A stretch of DNA of 11,183 nucleotides from Nitrososphaerales archaeon TH5888 (GTDB lineage Archaea; Thermoproteota; Nitrososphaeria; Nitrososphaerales; Nitrososphaeraceae). Of the stretch, positions 5,083 to 11,183 are shown piece by piece (the stretch's first letter is position 1; every line of letters begins with the position of its first letter). The DNA lies in contig JAATVN010000214.1 of assembly GCA_014523595.1 (NCBI GenBank), positions 1-11,183 on the forward strand. The letters run 5' to 3'. The notes under the pieces were generated by a model. The model was not told where the DNA came from, did no database searches, and saw only the letters and a list, made by a program, of their open reading frames with translations. Position numbers and translations under genes: made by a program.

Positions 5083-6123
5083 GTGAAGTCTAAGCGTGTC
5101 ATCGTTTACAAATTTGGAGGTGCCGAAAATCTTCGGCTGATTGAGGAAGTAATTCCAGAGCCATGTGCTGATGAAGTGCGTGTAAAAATTTTAACTGCAG
5201 GAGTATCACTTGCAGATATTCTAATGCGTGAAGGCGTTCATCCAGAATCCTTGTTTAAGCGAACACCTTTTTCTCTTGGTTGGGATATTGTGGGTATCGT
5301 TGATAAATTAGGTAATAAGGTGCCATCAACAAACAGATGGAGAATAGGAGACATTGTAGCAGCCCTGCCAATAGTTGGTGGATATGCTGAATATCTGTGT
5401 CTGCCTTATAATCAGCTAGTATCAGTTCCTTCCGGACTGGATTCTGTTGAAGCAGTCAGCATGATACTGAACTATACTACTGCCTATCAAATGCTTCATC
5501 GATCTGCTCGCATAAAATCAGGCGAACGCATATTAGTTCACGGTGCGGCTGGAGGAGTAGGCACAGCACTGCTCCAATTAGGAAAGTTAATGGGATTGGA
5601 TATGTACGGTACCTGTTCTCGTAATAAAGAGAAAGTGGTATCGGCGCTTTGCGGAAAACCCATTGACTACAAGTCAAGCAACTTTGTTCAAGAGGTTTTA
5701 AGACTTACTGGGGATGGTGTGGATGCAGTATTCGATGGTATCGGTACAAAATCGCTATTGCGGTCTTACAAGACGCTTCGTAAGGGTGGTAGATTAGTAG
5801 GCTACGGCTTCGGTTCAACGCTGAAAGATGGGCATCATCAAGGATATCAAATATTATCAAATGTCCTAAATTGGGCCAACGTATTGACTTTAAACCTGAT
5901 ACCTAATAGCAGAAAGGTAATTCCATATAGCATTCAAACATTGAAAAGACGCAAACCTAATTGGTTTCGTGAAGACTTGAACTTACTATTTAATTTGCTT
6001 GTGCAGGACAAAATCAAACCGATCATTGCTGCCCGAATCCCATTGAATGAGGCAGCTAAAGCTCATGAATTACTGGAAAAGGGTTCGGTCATTGGTAAAA
6101 TAGTTTTGATATGCAATTTGTGA
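5083..6123 (+). CDS. zinc-free MDR oxidoreductase, quinone oxidoreductase-like
   Basis: A full-length (346 aa) member of the medium-chain dehydrogenase/reductase superfamily. The N-terminal GroES-like catalytic domain has GVSLADILMREG (40-51) and PFSLGWDIVGIVDKLG (62-77), which match the quinone oxidoreductase/VAT-1 branch, and then GGYAEYLCLP. The Rossmann domain begins near 147 with the nucleotide loop HGAAGGVG (153-160), typical of NADPH users. The structural-zinc cysteine cluster and catalytic zinc ligands of alcohol dehydrogenases are absent. Expected activity is NAD(P)H-dependent reduction of a quinone or activated carbonyl in the cytoplasm; the substrate is unknown. The start is GTG at 5083, just after an in-frame TAA; no strong promoter or ribosome site is visible. 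It lies 54 bp after the HTH-motif gene and converges with the CBS gene. Confidence 0.9.
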   Translation: MKSKRVIVYKFGGAENLRLIEEVIPEPCADEVRVKILTAGVSLADILMREGVHPESLFKRTPFSLGWDIVGIVDKLGNKVPSTNRWRIGDIVAALPIVGGYAEYLCLPYNQLVSVPSGLDSVEAVSMILNYTTAYQMLHRSARIKSGERILVHGAAGGVGTALLQLGKLMGLDMYGTCSRNKEKVVSALCGKPIDYKSSNFVQEVLRLTGDGVDAVFDGIGTKSLLRSYKTLRKGGRLVGYGFGSTLKDGHHQGYQILSNVLNWANVLTLNLIPNSRKVIPYSIQTLKRRKPNWFREDLNLLFNLLVQDKIKPIIAARIPLNEAAKAHELLEKGSVIGKIVLICNL

Positions 6124-6180
6124 CGATTCCTCTAGCTACGTTATAAATAGAATGAACTGAATCAATGCTTCAGATTGCAG

Positions 6181-6630
6181 CTATATATAATACTCTAAAA
6201 TCTTTTCAAGGGCATCCTTACGCCCTTCGTCGCGTGTATATTCTTCAATCCTTACGAGGTCAAGTGGAGTAATAATTCCAATAGGTTGGTTGCTGTATTT
6301 TGACTCATTCTCTATAACAAGTAAATGCCTAACGTTGTTTTTTAACATGAGATCAGTAGCTGTCGATACCGATGATTCACTAGCAATAGTAATCAGGGGA
6401 GACGACATTATCTCTTTGTTTGAAACTCGACTCGTAGGTAGATCATTAACACAAACCTTTCTAACCAAATCACGTTCAGTAACCAAACCTACTGGATTAT
6501 TATCCTTATCCAGTATAACTAGTGAACTTACTTTCTTTTCATTCATTATTCTTGCAGTATCTTGAATAGATGCTGACTCCGCTACAGTGTATGGGTTTTT
6601 TCTCATCAAGTCTCTAACAAGTATAGTCAT
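6181..6630 (-). CDS. CBS-pair protein
   Basis: A 149-residue cytoplasmic protein made of two CBS domains and little else. CBS1 covers about 6-62 (VRDLMRKNPYTV, then VSSLVILDKDNNPVGLVTERDLV). CBS2 covers about 70-130 (IMSSPLITI, then VRHLLVIENE, and PIGIITPLDLV). Both end with the G(L/I)(V/I)T..DL pattern that lines the ligand cleft. CBS pairs bind AMP, ATP, S-adenosylmethionine or related adenosyl ligands and control a partner enzyme or channel; a stand-alone pair usually works in trans. A charged helix (EYTRDEGRKDALEKILEYY) closes the protein and may mediate dimerisation. The ATG is supported by a TATA-like box centred 25 bp upstream. It converges with the MDR gene and follows the 189-aa gene on the same strand. 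Confidence 0.93.
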   Translation of the reverse strand: MTILVRDLMRKNPYTVAESASIQDTARIMNEKKVSSLVILDKDNNPVGLVTERDLVRKVCVNDLPTSRVSNKEIMSSPLITIASESSVSTATDLMLKNNVRHLLVIENESKYSNQPIGIITPLDLVRIEEYTRDEGRKDALEKILEYYI

Positions 6631-6651
6631 ACAGGAATATACAATTTGTAA

Positions 6652-6659
6652 CTTTTAAG
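6652..6659 (-). promoter_or_regulatory. TATA-like promoter box for the CBS-pair gene
   Basis: Read on the minus strand this is CTTAAAAG, centred about 25 bp before the ATG at 6630, so the message is probably leaderless. The CBS gene therefore has its own promoter rather than depending only on the gene upstream. Confidence 0.45.
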
Positions 6660-6796
6660 CATAACTGATCAATAACATGCCTTGAGATTTATTGCTTATG
6701 TTCTCCAATATAGTTTCACTGTATATTGCGAATCTTTGTGTTGCATCTAAAAATTCGCTTCTTTGATAAATACCGGACGTGTAACTTAATCAGAAT

Positions 6797-7366
6797 TTAT
6801 TTCGTATATACAACTCTGAGGCTTTTGTCTCCTGATTGTTTTAGAAAATTATGAATATCTACTATAATGTTTGAGTAACTATCAGGAAAGATGCTGTAAG
6901 TTTTGTATTCTTTGACTGTCAATGGCTTGTGAGTTACTACCCAGATATTCTCACGGTTAGGTTGGATGAATTGGAGTTTTGATACTTTCTCTAATTCTGG
7001 TCCTTCCTTTATGAATTGTACGATAATCGACTTTGAAGGATTTATTTTCAAATTTCGTAAATTAGGGATAACAACATCAATAACTAATTCGCTACTAAGA
7101 CGTATCTTTCTTTCTGATGGTAAAGTACTGATGGTAAGCATAAAATGGAGGAGTGCTTCGCTCAAGGTTCCAATTACTCTGTCATAGTCCAAGTCTTGAT
7201 CAGTGGCGACCAACCTGTCTATGGATTTATTCATTAGGAGATCAATGTATTGTCGTGAAGATTGAATGCATGAGGTGATATCTTTTTGAATTTTTTCTTT
7301 ACCTATTTCTCTTACTACATAGTACAATTCTTTCTTAATCTTTTCTCCAGTAAGCTCATGTTTCAA
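6797..7366 (-). CDS. uncharacterised protein, 189 aa, helical N-half and mixed C-half
   Basis: A soluble protein with no signal peptide or membrane segment. Residues 1-85 look all-helical (KIKKELYYVVREIGKEKIQK, later VIGTLSEALLHFMLTIST). Residues 90-189 look alpha/beta: ELVIDVVIPNLRNL (93-106), SIIVQFIKEG (113-122), IWVVTHKPLTV (141-151), and a final NIIVDIHNFLKQ helix. The order acid-strand-strand with D97 and QFIK (117-120) faintly recalls a nuclease-like core, but the spacing does not fit the canonical motif, so I do not assign one. The start is TTG (7364-7366): no ATG or GTG occurs upstream before the stop at 7394-7396, and a TATATA box lies about 32 bp before it. It is divergent from the cyclase and upstream of the CBS gene, so a signalling link is possible. 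Confidence 0.75.
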   Translation of the reverse strand: MKHELTGEKIKKELYYVVREIGKEKIQKDITSCIQSSRQYIDLLMNKSIDRLVATDQDLDYDRVIGTLSEALLHFMLTISTLPSERKIRLSSELVIDVVIPNLRNLKINPSKSIIVQFIKEGPELEKVSKLQFIQPNRENIWVVTHKPLTVKEYKTYSIFPDSYSNIIVDIHNFLKQSGDKSLRVVYTK

Positions 7367-7393
7367 TGATAAAGTATAACCTAAACAATTTGC

Positions 7394-7402
7394 CTATATA
7401 AC
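7394..7402 (-). promoter_or_regulatory. TATA-like box for the 189-aa gene
   Basis: On the minus strand this reads GTTATATAG. Its centre is about 32 bp before the TTG start, giving a leader of only a few nucleotides. It also defines one side of the 209-bp divergent region shared with the cyclase gene. Confidence 0.45.
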
Positions 7403-7536
7403 TTGTCATACTGGAGTACTTTTAGGATTGAACCCATCATAATTAAATACTAATTTTTCTCTACAGCTTTCTATAAGGTCGTTCCAAATATGAATAGAAA
7501 AAAATTTAAAATTACTGAGGAATTTGTAACGATCAC

Positions 7537-7546
7537 TAAATTTAAG
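7537..7546 (+). promoter_or_regulatory. weak TATA-like box for the cyclase gene
   Basis: TAAATTTAAG is centred about 35 bp before the ATG at 7576 and would give a leader of about 9 nt. The match is moderate, and an A/T-rich stretch at 7500-7512 is an alternative. Confidence 0.3.
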
Positions 7547-7575
7547 TTATTCATCAGGTTCTAAATAGAGATATT

Positions 7576-8307
7576 ATGGATTTTCTTACCTTTGCATTAC
7601 AGGAACAAATCCGTGCTAGAGTAACCAAAAGCCTAAATGATGGTATCCAGCTTAATATGTCCACAGAAGAGTCCAAGAAATTTTTAAGGAGACATGTAAA
7701 CATCAGAACAAATCTTGTCATTATGATAATAGACATTAACAATTCCACACAAATGAGTCTGACATTACCAGATTTTAAATTCGCCCTAATACTACAGACT
7801 TTTGCCCAAGAAGTAAGCATTGTTGTTTCTGGCTATGGAGGCTTTGTTTTCAAATATGAGGGAGATGCCGTTATCGTAATTTTTCCAGCAGAATATGATC
7901 AGATAAAAGCATGTAAAAATGCGTTAAATTGTTCAACGGCCATACTGGAGATTCTAAAAAAAGCAGTCAATCCTGTTTTTAAGGAAAATGAATTACCAGA
8001 AATTACAGTAAGAACAGGATTAGCTTATGGACCTACTTTAGTAGTACTTTATGGAAAAAGTTTAGAGAAAGCTCACGTTGATATAACAGGCTCAAGTATT
8101 AGTCTTGCGGCTAAAATCGCATCTATTGCAAAACCGAATCAGGTGTTGGTGGGTGAACTCATTTACAATATTATCGCAGACTCGAAAGATAAAGAATTGG
8201 ACAAGATCAAGTTCGAGGAAGTACGCTTGGATCCGATAAAATGGAAGTACCTCTCTCAATCTGATCCTCAGAGTTTTTACCATGTTTACCAATATTTAGT
8301 AAATTAG
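7576..8307 (+). CDS. class III nucleotidyl cyclase, soluble, unusual active site
   Basis: A 243-residue protein with one adenylate/guanylate cyclase catalytic domain from about residue 44 onward and no membrane segment or recognisable sensor domain. The first metal aspartate is D53 in IIDINNST. The second metal aspartate is D97 in FKYEGDAV, and K93 in the same motif matches the adenine-specifying lysine. The domain continues with ITVRTGLAYG and HVDITGSS, where D169 matches the other adenine-specifying residue. These residues suggest ATP as substrate and cAMP as product. However, the transition-state asparagine and arginine of canonical enzymes align with Ser176 and Lys180 (SISLAAKI). Class III cyclases work as dimers, so activity may be low or need a partner. 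It is divergent from the 189-aa gene and close to CBS and Usp genes. Confidence 0.88.
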   Translation: MDFLTFALQEQIRARVTKSLNDGIQLNMSTEESKKFLRRHVNIRTNLVIMIIDINNSTQMSLTLPDFKFALILQTFAQEVSIVVSGYGGFVFKYEGDAVIVIFPAEYDQIKACKNALNCSTAILEILKKAVNPVFKENELPEITVRTGLAYGPTLVVLYGKSLEKAHVDITGSSISLAAKIASIAKPNQVLVGELIYNIIADSKDKELDKIKFEEVRLDPIKWKYLSQSDPQSFYHVYQYLVN

Positions 8308-8529
8308 ACTGTTAATAAAGAAAAAGAAATTAGAAATTATAAGAGTTCGTAATGTCACAAAATCACCTGCTTTGTTAATCTTAAAACCTTAGAGATCCGT
8401 TTGTAGCATGAATCATATCTTAGCTGCTTGGTACTTTTGTTACTTATATTTACAAATTTTTAATGCAGACAGGGAGTGAAATATCTTTTAACAAAGAGTA
8501 GATTTGGTAGCTATATTAATAAGATAGGT

Positions 8530-8949
8530 TTATTTTACGACCGTTACTGTGCACTTAGAATAGTGAACTAACTTGTATGATGTACCACCTAACATGTCTT
8601 TTGAGGTACCGTACTTTCCTCTACTACCTAAGACCAATGTATCTATATCTTTCCTATTGGCAATTTTTAAAATTTCCTCAGCAGCATTGCCGACAGAGTG
8701 AATTGTGCTTACTGATTGGACATCTAATAATTTAGCTTTGGTCCTATATTTATTAAGCATCTCTTTGCTTAAATTCTTTAGTTCTCTCAAAATAGAGTAT
8801 CCTGTAGTGGCATATTCCTCGACTACATTGATAATGAGCAACGGAATGTTTTTGCTTAGGGAAAGTTCACATGCATATTGAAAGGCCTTATCTGAATACT
8901 CAGATCCATCGATTGCCACAAGTACGAAAGATTTTCTCTTTGGTTTCAA
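8530..8949 (-). CDS. universal stress protein (UspA family), variant ATP motif
   Basis: A 139-residue single-domain Usp protein. The N-terminal strand and loop are FVLVAIDGSE (8-17), the second strand is PLLIINVVEE (36-45), and the nucleotide loop is GSRGKYGTSKDMLGGTS (108-124). In ATP-binding members the last glycine is followed by Ser or Thr (G-2x-G-9x-G-S/T). Here the spacing is intact but residue 122 is Gly, so binding to the phosphates may be weakened. The start is TTG (8947-8949): an in-frame stop lies three codons upstream and a TATA-like box about 29 bp upstream. It is shorter than the first Usp in this window and clearly diverged from it, so the two are not a recent duplication. It lies on the opposite strand to the cyclase (convergent, 222 bp apart) and downstream of the VIT-type transporter gene. 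Confidence 0.9.
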   Translation of the reverse strand: MKPKRKSFVLVAIDGSEYSDKAFQYACELSLSKNIPLLIINVVEEYATTGYSILRELKNLSKEMLNKYRTKAKLLDVQSVSTIHSVGNAAEEILKIANRKDIDTLVLGSRGKYGTSKDMLGGTSYKLVHYSKCTVTVVK

Positions 8950-8973
8950 TATGAATCATTCATATCTACAATC

Positions 8974-8984
8974 TATTAAAATTA
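8974..8984 (-). promoter_or_regulatory. TATA-like box for the second Usp gene
   Basis: On the minus strand this reads TAATTTTAATA, centred about 29 bp before the TTG at 8949. It supports the TTG start and a nearly leaderless message separate from that of the transporter upstream. Confidence 0.4.
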
Positions 8985-9057
8985 TTTTTTATGGAAATAT
9001 GCCAAACTTTATCCAAGGCCAACTTATGTAAATGATTAGACATTTTTGCAAATGTGG

Positions 9058-9744
9058 TTAACGAATAATCGTACTTAAGAGATATCCAATGCAATAAGAA
9101 ACTGCAGCAGCTGCTCCACCCATTAAAACAGTGTTAAATCCCGAAGCAATAATTGGTTTGTGTACTACTTTACCTCTGATATTTCCGATCAAGAAAAATG
9201 AACTTGCCGTGGCTACTATTGAGTATAATAAAGCGTTACTAATCGATACATTTGAGCCAGACAGATAAACAAAAATGAAAGGGATTAATGGGATTATACC
9301 TATTGTATTAAAGCCCACAAAAGTATTCACAGCGCTAACGATGGGAGTGTATTTGCCTTCAATTAATCCAATTTCTTCTCTCATCATTGTGTCTATCCAC
9401 ACTTTACGTCTTGAAGTGATTACTTTTACAATTTCATCCAAAAGTTCCTCTTTGAAACCCTTTTTGCTATATATTTCTCTGATCTCCTGTTTTTCTTCGT
9501 CTACGCGATTATCAATTTCCCACTCTTCTCTTTTCTTCTCTCTTTGAATAAATTCATTCTGTGTTTTTACTGCCAAGTAATTTCCGATAGCCATCGAAAA
9601 ACCGTCAGCTAGTAAATTTGCAAATCCTAATATTATGATGATCGAAGGCGAAAGCGATGCTCCTATGACTCCAGTCACAATTGCAAAAGTTGTGACTGCA
9701 CCGTCTATCGCGCCGTACACAAAGTTTTCGACAGAGTATTTCAT
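9058..9744 (-). CDS. VIT1/CCC1-family iron or manganese transporter
   Basis: A 228-residue membrane protein of normal length for the family. TM1 contains GAIDGAVTTFAIVTG (11-25), the family signature; D14 matches the transport-pathway aspartate of plant VIT1. TM2 contains LADGFSMAIGNYLAV, with M51 matching the pathway methionine. A charged cytoplasmic stretch, about 62-128, is rich in Glu and includes WIDTMMREE; M120, M121 and E124 match the Met/Met/Glu metal ligands of plant VIT1. TM3-TM5 follow (about 135-226). The family exports Fe2+ or Mn2+ from the cytoplasm, in eukaryotes into the vacuole. A conserved Glu after SMAxG is Asn55 here. The ATG is supported by a TATA-like box 25 bp upstream. 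It is divergent from the amino-acid permease. Confidence 0.92.
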   Translation of the reverse strand: MKYSVENFVYGAIDGAVTTFAIVTGVIGASLSPSIIIILGFANLLADGFSMAIGNYLAVKTQNEFIQREKKREEWEIDNRVDEEKQEIREIYSKKGFKEELLDEIVKVITSRRKVWIDTMMREEIGLIEGKYTPIVSAVNTFVGFNTIGIIPLIPFIFVYLSGSNVSISNALLYSIVATASSFFLIGNIRGKVVHKPIIASGFNTVLMGGAAAAVSYCIGYLLSTIIR

Positions 9745-9764
9745 AATACTAGATTACCTGACTT

Positions 9765-9773
9765 GTTTTAAAC
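9765..9773 (-). promoter_or_regulatory. TATA-like promoter box for the VIT-type transporter
   Basis: On the minus strand this reads GTTTAAAAC, centred 25 bp before the ATG at 9744, so the transcript is probably leaderless. The box shares a 120-bp divergent region with the permease promoter, and no obvious metal-regulator operator is recognisable between them. Confidence 0.5.
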
Positions 9774-9834
9774 ACTTCGTGTATAGAAATGAGTAAAACC
9801 ATACTGACTCATTCCATATCGCCTGATCTAATAG

Positions 9835-9846
9835 TTTAGATAATAA
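9835..9846 (+). promoter_or_regulatory. TATA-like promoter box for the APC permease
   Basis: TTTAGATAATAA is centred about 25 bp before the GTG at 9865. This spacing supports GTG as the start and a leaderless message. Confidence 0.5.
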
Positions 9847-9864
9847 CAAATGTAAAACCGTATT

Positions 9865-11183
9865 GTGCCCGCAATAGACACCGGTCCTGGACTCAGACGA
9901 AGTGTTACTCTAGTTCAAGCCGTGATGTATGGAATCGGATTAATTTTAGGTGCGGGAATTTACGTGCTAATTGGAGACGTAGCAGCAATTGCGGGTAATG
10001 CCATGTGGATTTCATTTTTGTTGGCAGCAGCAATGGCAACATTGACCGGATTAAGCTATGCTGAACTATCATCCGTTTTCCCAAAGAGCGCTGCTGAATA
10101 TGTCTATGTGAAAGCGGGGTTTAACAATAATTTTTTGGCCTTGTTTATTGGTTGTTTGACAATTTTTGTAGCGATAACTTCTGCAGCCACCGTAGCAATT
10201 GGTTTTTCAGGTTATTTGGCTGTCCTTCTGCCAGGATATCCACCCATCCTGTATGCGATAGGTCTAGTCCTCGCTCTATCATTTTTGAATTACTATGGAA
10301 TTAGGGAGTCAGTATGGGTAAACAGTATATTTACATTGGTAGAAGTTTCGGGACTTTTAATAATAATAGGAGTAGGATTGTCGATCGGATCAATTGCAGA
10401 TACTAATTATTTTGAACTGCCGGGTATTGCATATTCTTCACATGCTGCCATTATCTCAACAATTCTAGCATCGACTGTACTTGTATTTTTCGCATATTAT
10501 GGATTTGAAAACATTTCCAATATTTCTGAAGAAACTAAAAATCCAACGAGAACAATTCCCAGAGCTTTAGTTTTTTCTATTCTAGTTACTACAATAATCT
10601 ATGTTTTAGTTGCCGTTTCTACTGTGGCTTTGGTGGGATGGGAAGAATTATCCAATTCTACTGCTCCTCTCGCACTTGCAGCATCCAAAGCATTGGGCAA
10701 CAACGGCATAATCGTACTAACCATTCTTGCGCTGTTTGCTACTACCAATACAGTTCTGATGATGCTAATTTCGGGATCAAGGATAATTTTTGGAATCGCA
10801 AAATATGACGAGGCAATCCCTACTATACTTGCTGAAGTACATACTACCAGAAAGACACCATGGTTAGCAATAATATTTACTATGGCCTTTACTTTGGCCA
10901 CTATTATTCTGTATTCTGGTAAACTTACAGATGTTGCCAGTATTTCAGTATTCAGTATATTAGTTGTATTTGTATTCGTCAACTTTTCTGTAATAAGTCT
11001 TCGATTCAAACAGCCTACATTACAGAGACCATTTATGTCTCCATTTAAGGTTATGCAGGTACCAATATTTCCTGTACTAGGGCTGATTATGACGATGGTT
11101 ATTATGTTTCAGTTTAATTATCACGTGGTGTTATCTACAGTGGTACCTTTAATTTCAATCATGATTCTATGCTTAATTTTAAC
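9865..11183 (+). CDS. APC-family amino-acid permease (3' end outside window)
   Basis: A frame of 439 codons that is still open at the right edge. The start is GTG at 9865, the only usual start codon between the upstream stop (9853-9855) and TM1, and it has a TATA-like box 25 bp upstream. TM1 contains GIGLILGAGIYVLIG, the unwound Gly-rich substrate site of the amino acid-polyamine-organocation superfamily. TM2 is followed by GLSYAELSSVFPKSAAEYVY, and the loop after TM6 has the signature ENISNISEETKNPTRTIPRA. About twelve hydrophobic segments are visible up to the edge, so little is missing. Expected role: proton- or exchange-driven uptake of amino acids or polyamines at the cytoplasmic membrane, in the branch of cationic amino-acid transporters and related exchangers; the substrate is not determined. 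It is divergent from the VIT-type gene. Confidence 0.93.
   Translation, partial: MPAIDTGPGLRRSVTLVQAVMYGIGLILGAGIYVLIGDVAAIAGNAMWISFLLAAAMATLTGLSYAELSSVFPKSAAEYVYVKAGFNNNFLALFIGCLTIFVAITSAATVAIGFSGYLAVLLPGYPPILYAIGLVLALSFLNYYGIRESVWVNSIFTLVEVSGLLIIIGVGLSIGSIADTNYFELPGIAYSSHAAIISTILASTVLVFFAYYGFENISNISEETKNPTRTIPRALVFSILVTTIIYVLVAVSTVALVGWEELSNSTAPLALAASKALGNNGIIVLTILALFATTNTVLMMLISGSRIIFGIAKYDEAIPTILAEVHTTRKTPWLAIIFTMAFTLATIILYSGKLTDVASISVFSILVVFVFVNFSVISLRFKQPTLQRPFMSPFKVMQVPIFPVLGLIMTMVIMFQFNYHVVLSTVVPLISIMILCLIL

Noticed and set aside
5063..5141. ATGATGA followed by a CTGA, resembling C and D boxes of a guide RNA.
   Set aside because: The span runs into the MDR coding region, no D'/C' pair is evident, and these short motifs are expected by chance.
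6655..6789. Open minus-strand frame of 44 codons with protein-like content (LDATQRFAIYSETILENIS) between the 189-aa and CBS genes.
   Set aside because: No ATG, GTG or TTG near its beginning, not in phase with the gene upstream, and its end overlaps the CBS promoter box; likely chance.
7490..7564. 24-codon ATG frame (MNRKKFKITEEF...) ending just before the cyclase gene, a possible leader peptide.
   Set aside because: No good ribosome site or promoter, lysine/phenylalanine-rich as expected for translated A/T-rich DNA, and the proposed cyclase TATA box lies inside it.
8308..8529. 222-bp space between the cyclase and second Usp genes searched for small genes.
   Set aside because: Only frames of 20 codons or fewer on either strand and no stable symmetric structure.
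10599..11009. Long antisense open frame across the permease gene.
   Set aside because: It is the complement of a well-supported APC permease and its product has no family features; a shadow of codon use.

Overview
The window is AT-rich DNA that reads as an archaeal genome, most probably an ammonia-oxidising Thaumarchaeon (Nitrososphaeria), possibly close to Nitrosocosmicus or Nitrososphaera. This is inferred from several things. Many genes have a TATA-like element about 25 bp upstream of the start codon, as in leaderless archaeal transcripts. Shine-Dalgarno sites are scarce, and GTG and TTG starts are common. The gene content (UspA proteins, a CBS-pair protein, VIT-type transporter, secreted Met- and His-bearing proteins) also fits. 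There is no rRNA, recognisable tRNA, CRISPR array or insertion sequence.

Left part (1-2464): the C-terminal half of an MFS transporter runs in from the left edge. Two small minus-strand genes follow, a 98-residue membrane-anchored protein and a 56-residue ORF just downstream of it. A 349-bp divergent intergenic region carries a nested inverted repeat and two identical 16-bp direct repeats. Then come a 102-residue soluble protein of unknown function, a puzzling open frame without a normal start codon, and a universal stress protein.

Middle (2636-5028): a run of plus-strand genes for probable surface proteins. These are a Met-rich PepSY-like protein with an exact 33-bp tandem repeat, a 44-residue ORF with two cysteines, a signal-peptide protein whose predicted mature N-terminus is histidine and which ends in a membrane anchor, and a membrane-anchored protein with a His-Thr-His motif. 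Together they suggest extracytoplasmic metal handling, perhaps copper; this is inference only. A zinc-free quinone-oxidoreductase-like MDR enzyme follows.

Right part (6181-11183): a nucleotide-signalling neighbourhood. It holds a CBS-pair protein, an uncharacterised 189-residue protein, a divergently transcribed class III nucleotidyl cyclase whose transition-state Asn and Arg positions read Ser and Lys, and a second UspA protein lacking the usual Ser/Thr after the last ATP-motif glycine. It is followed by a VIT/CCC1-type iron/manganese transporter, and divergent from that an APC-family amino-acid permease that runs off the right edge. Cyclase, CBS and Usp families all bind adenine nucleotides, so a local sensing network is possible but unproven.
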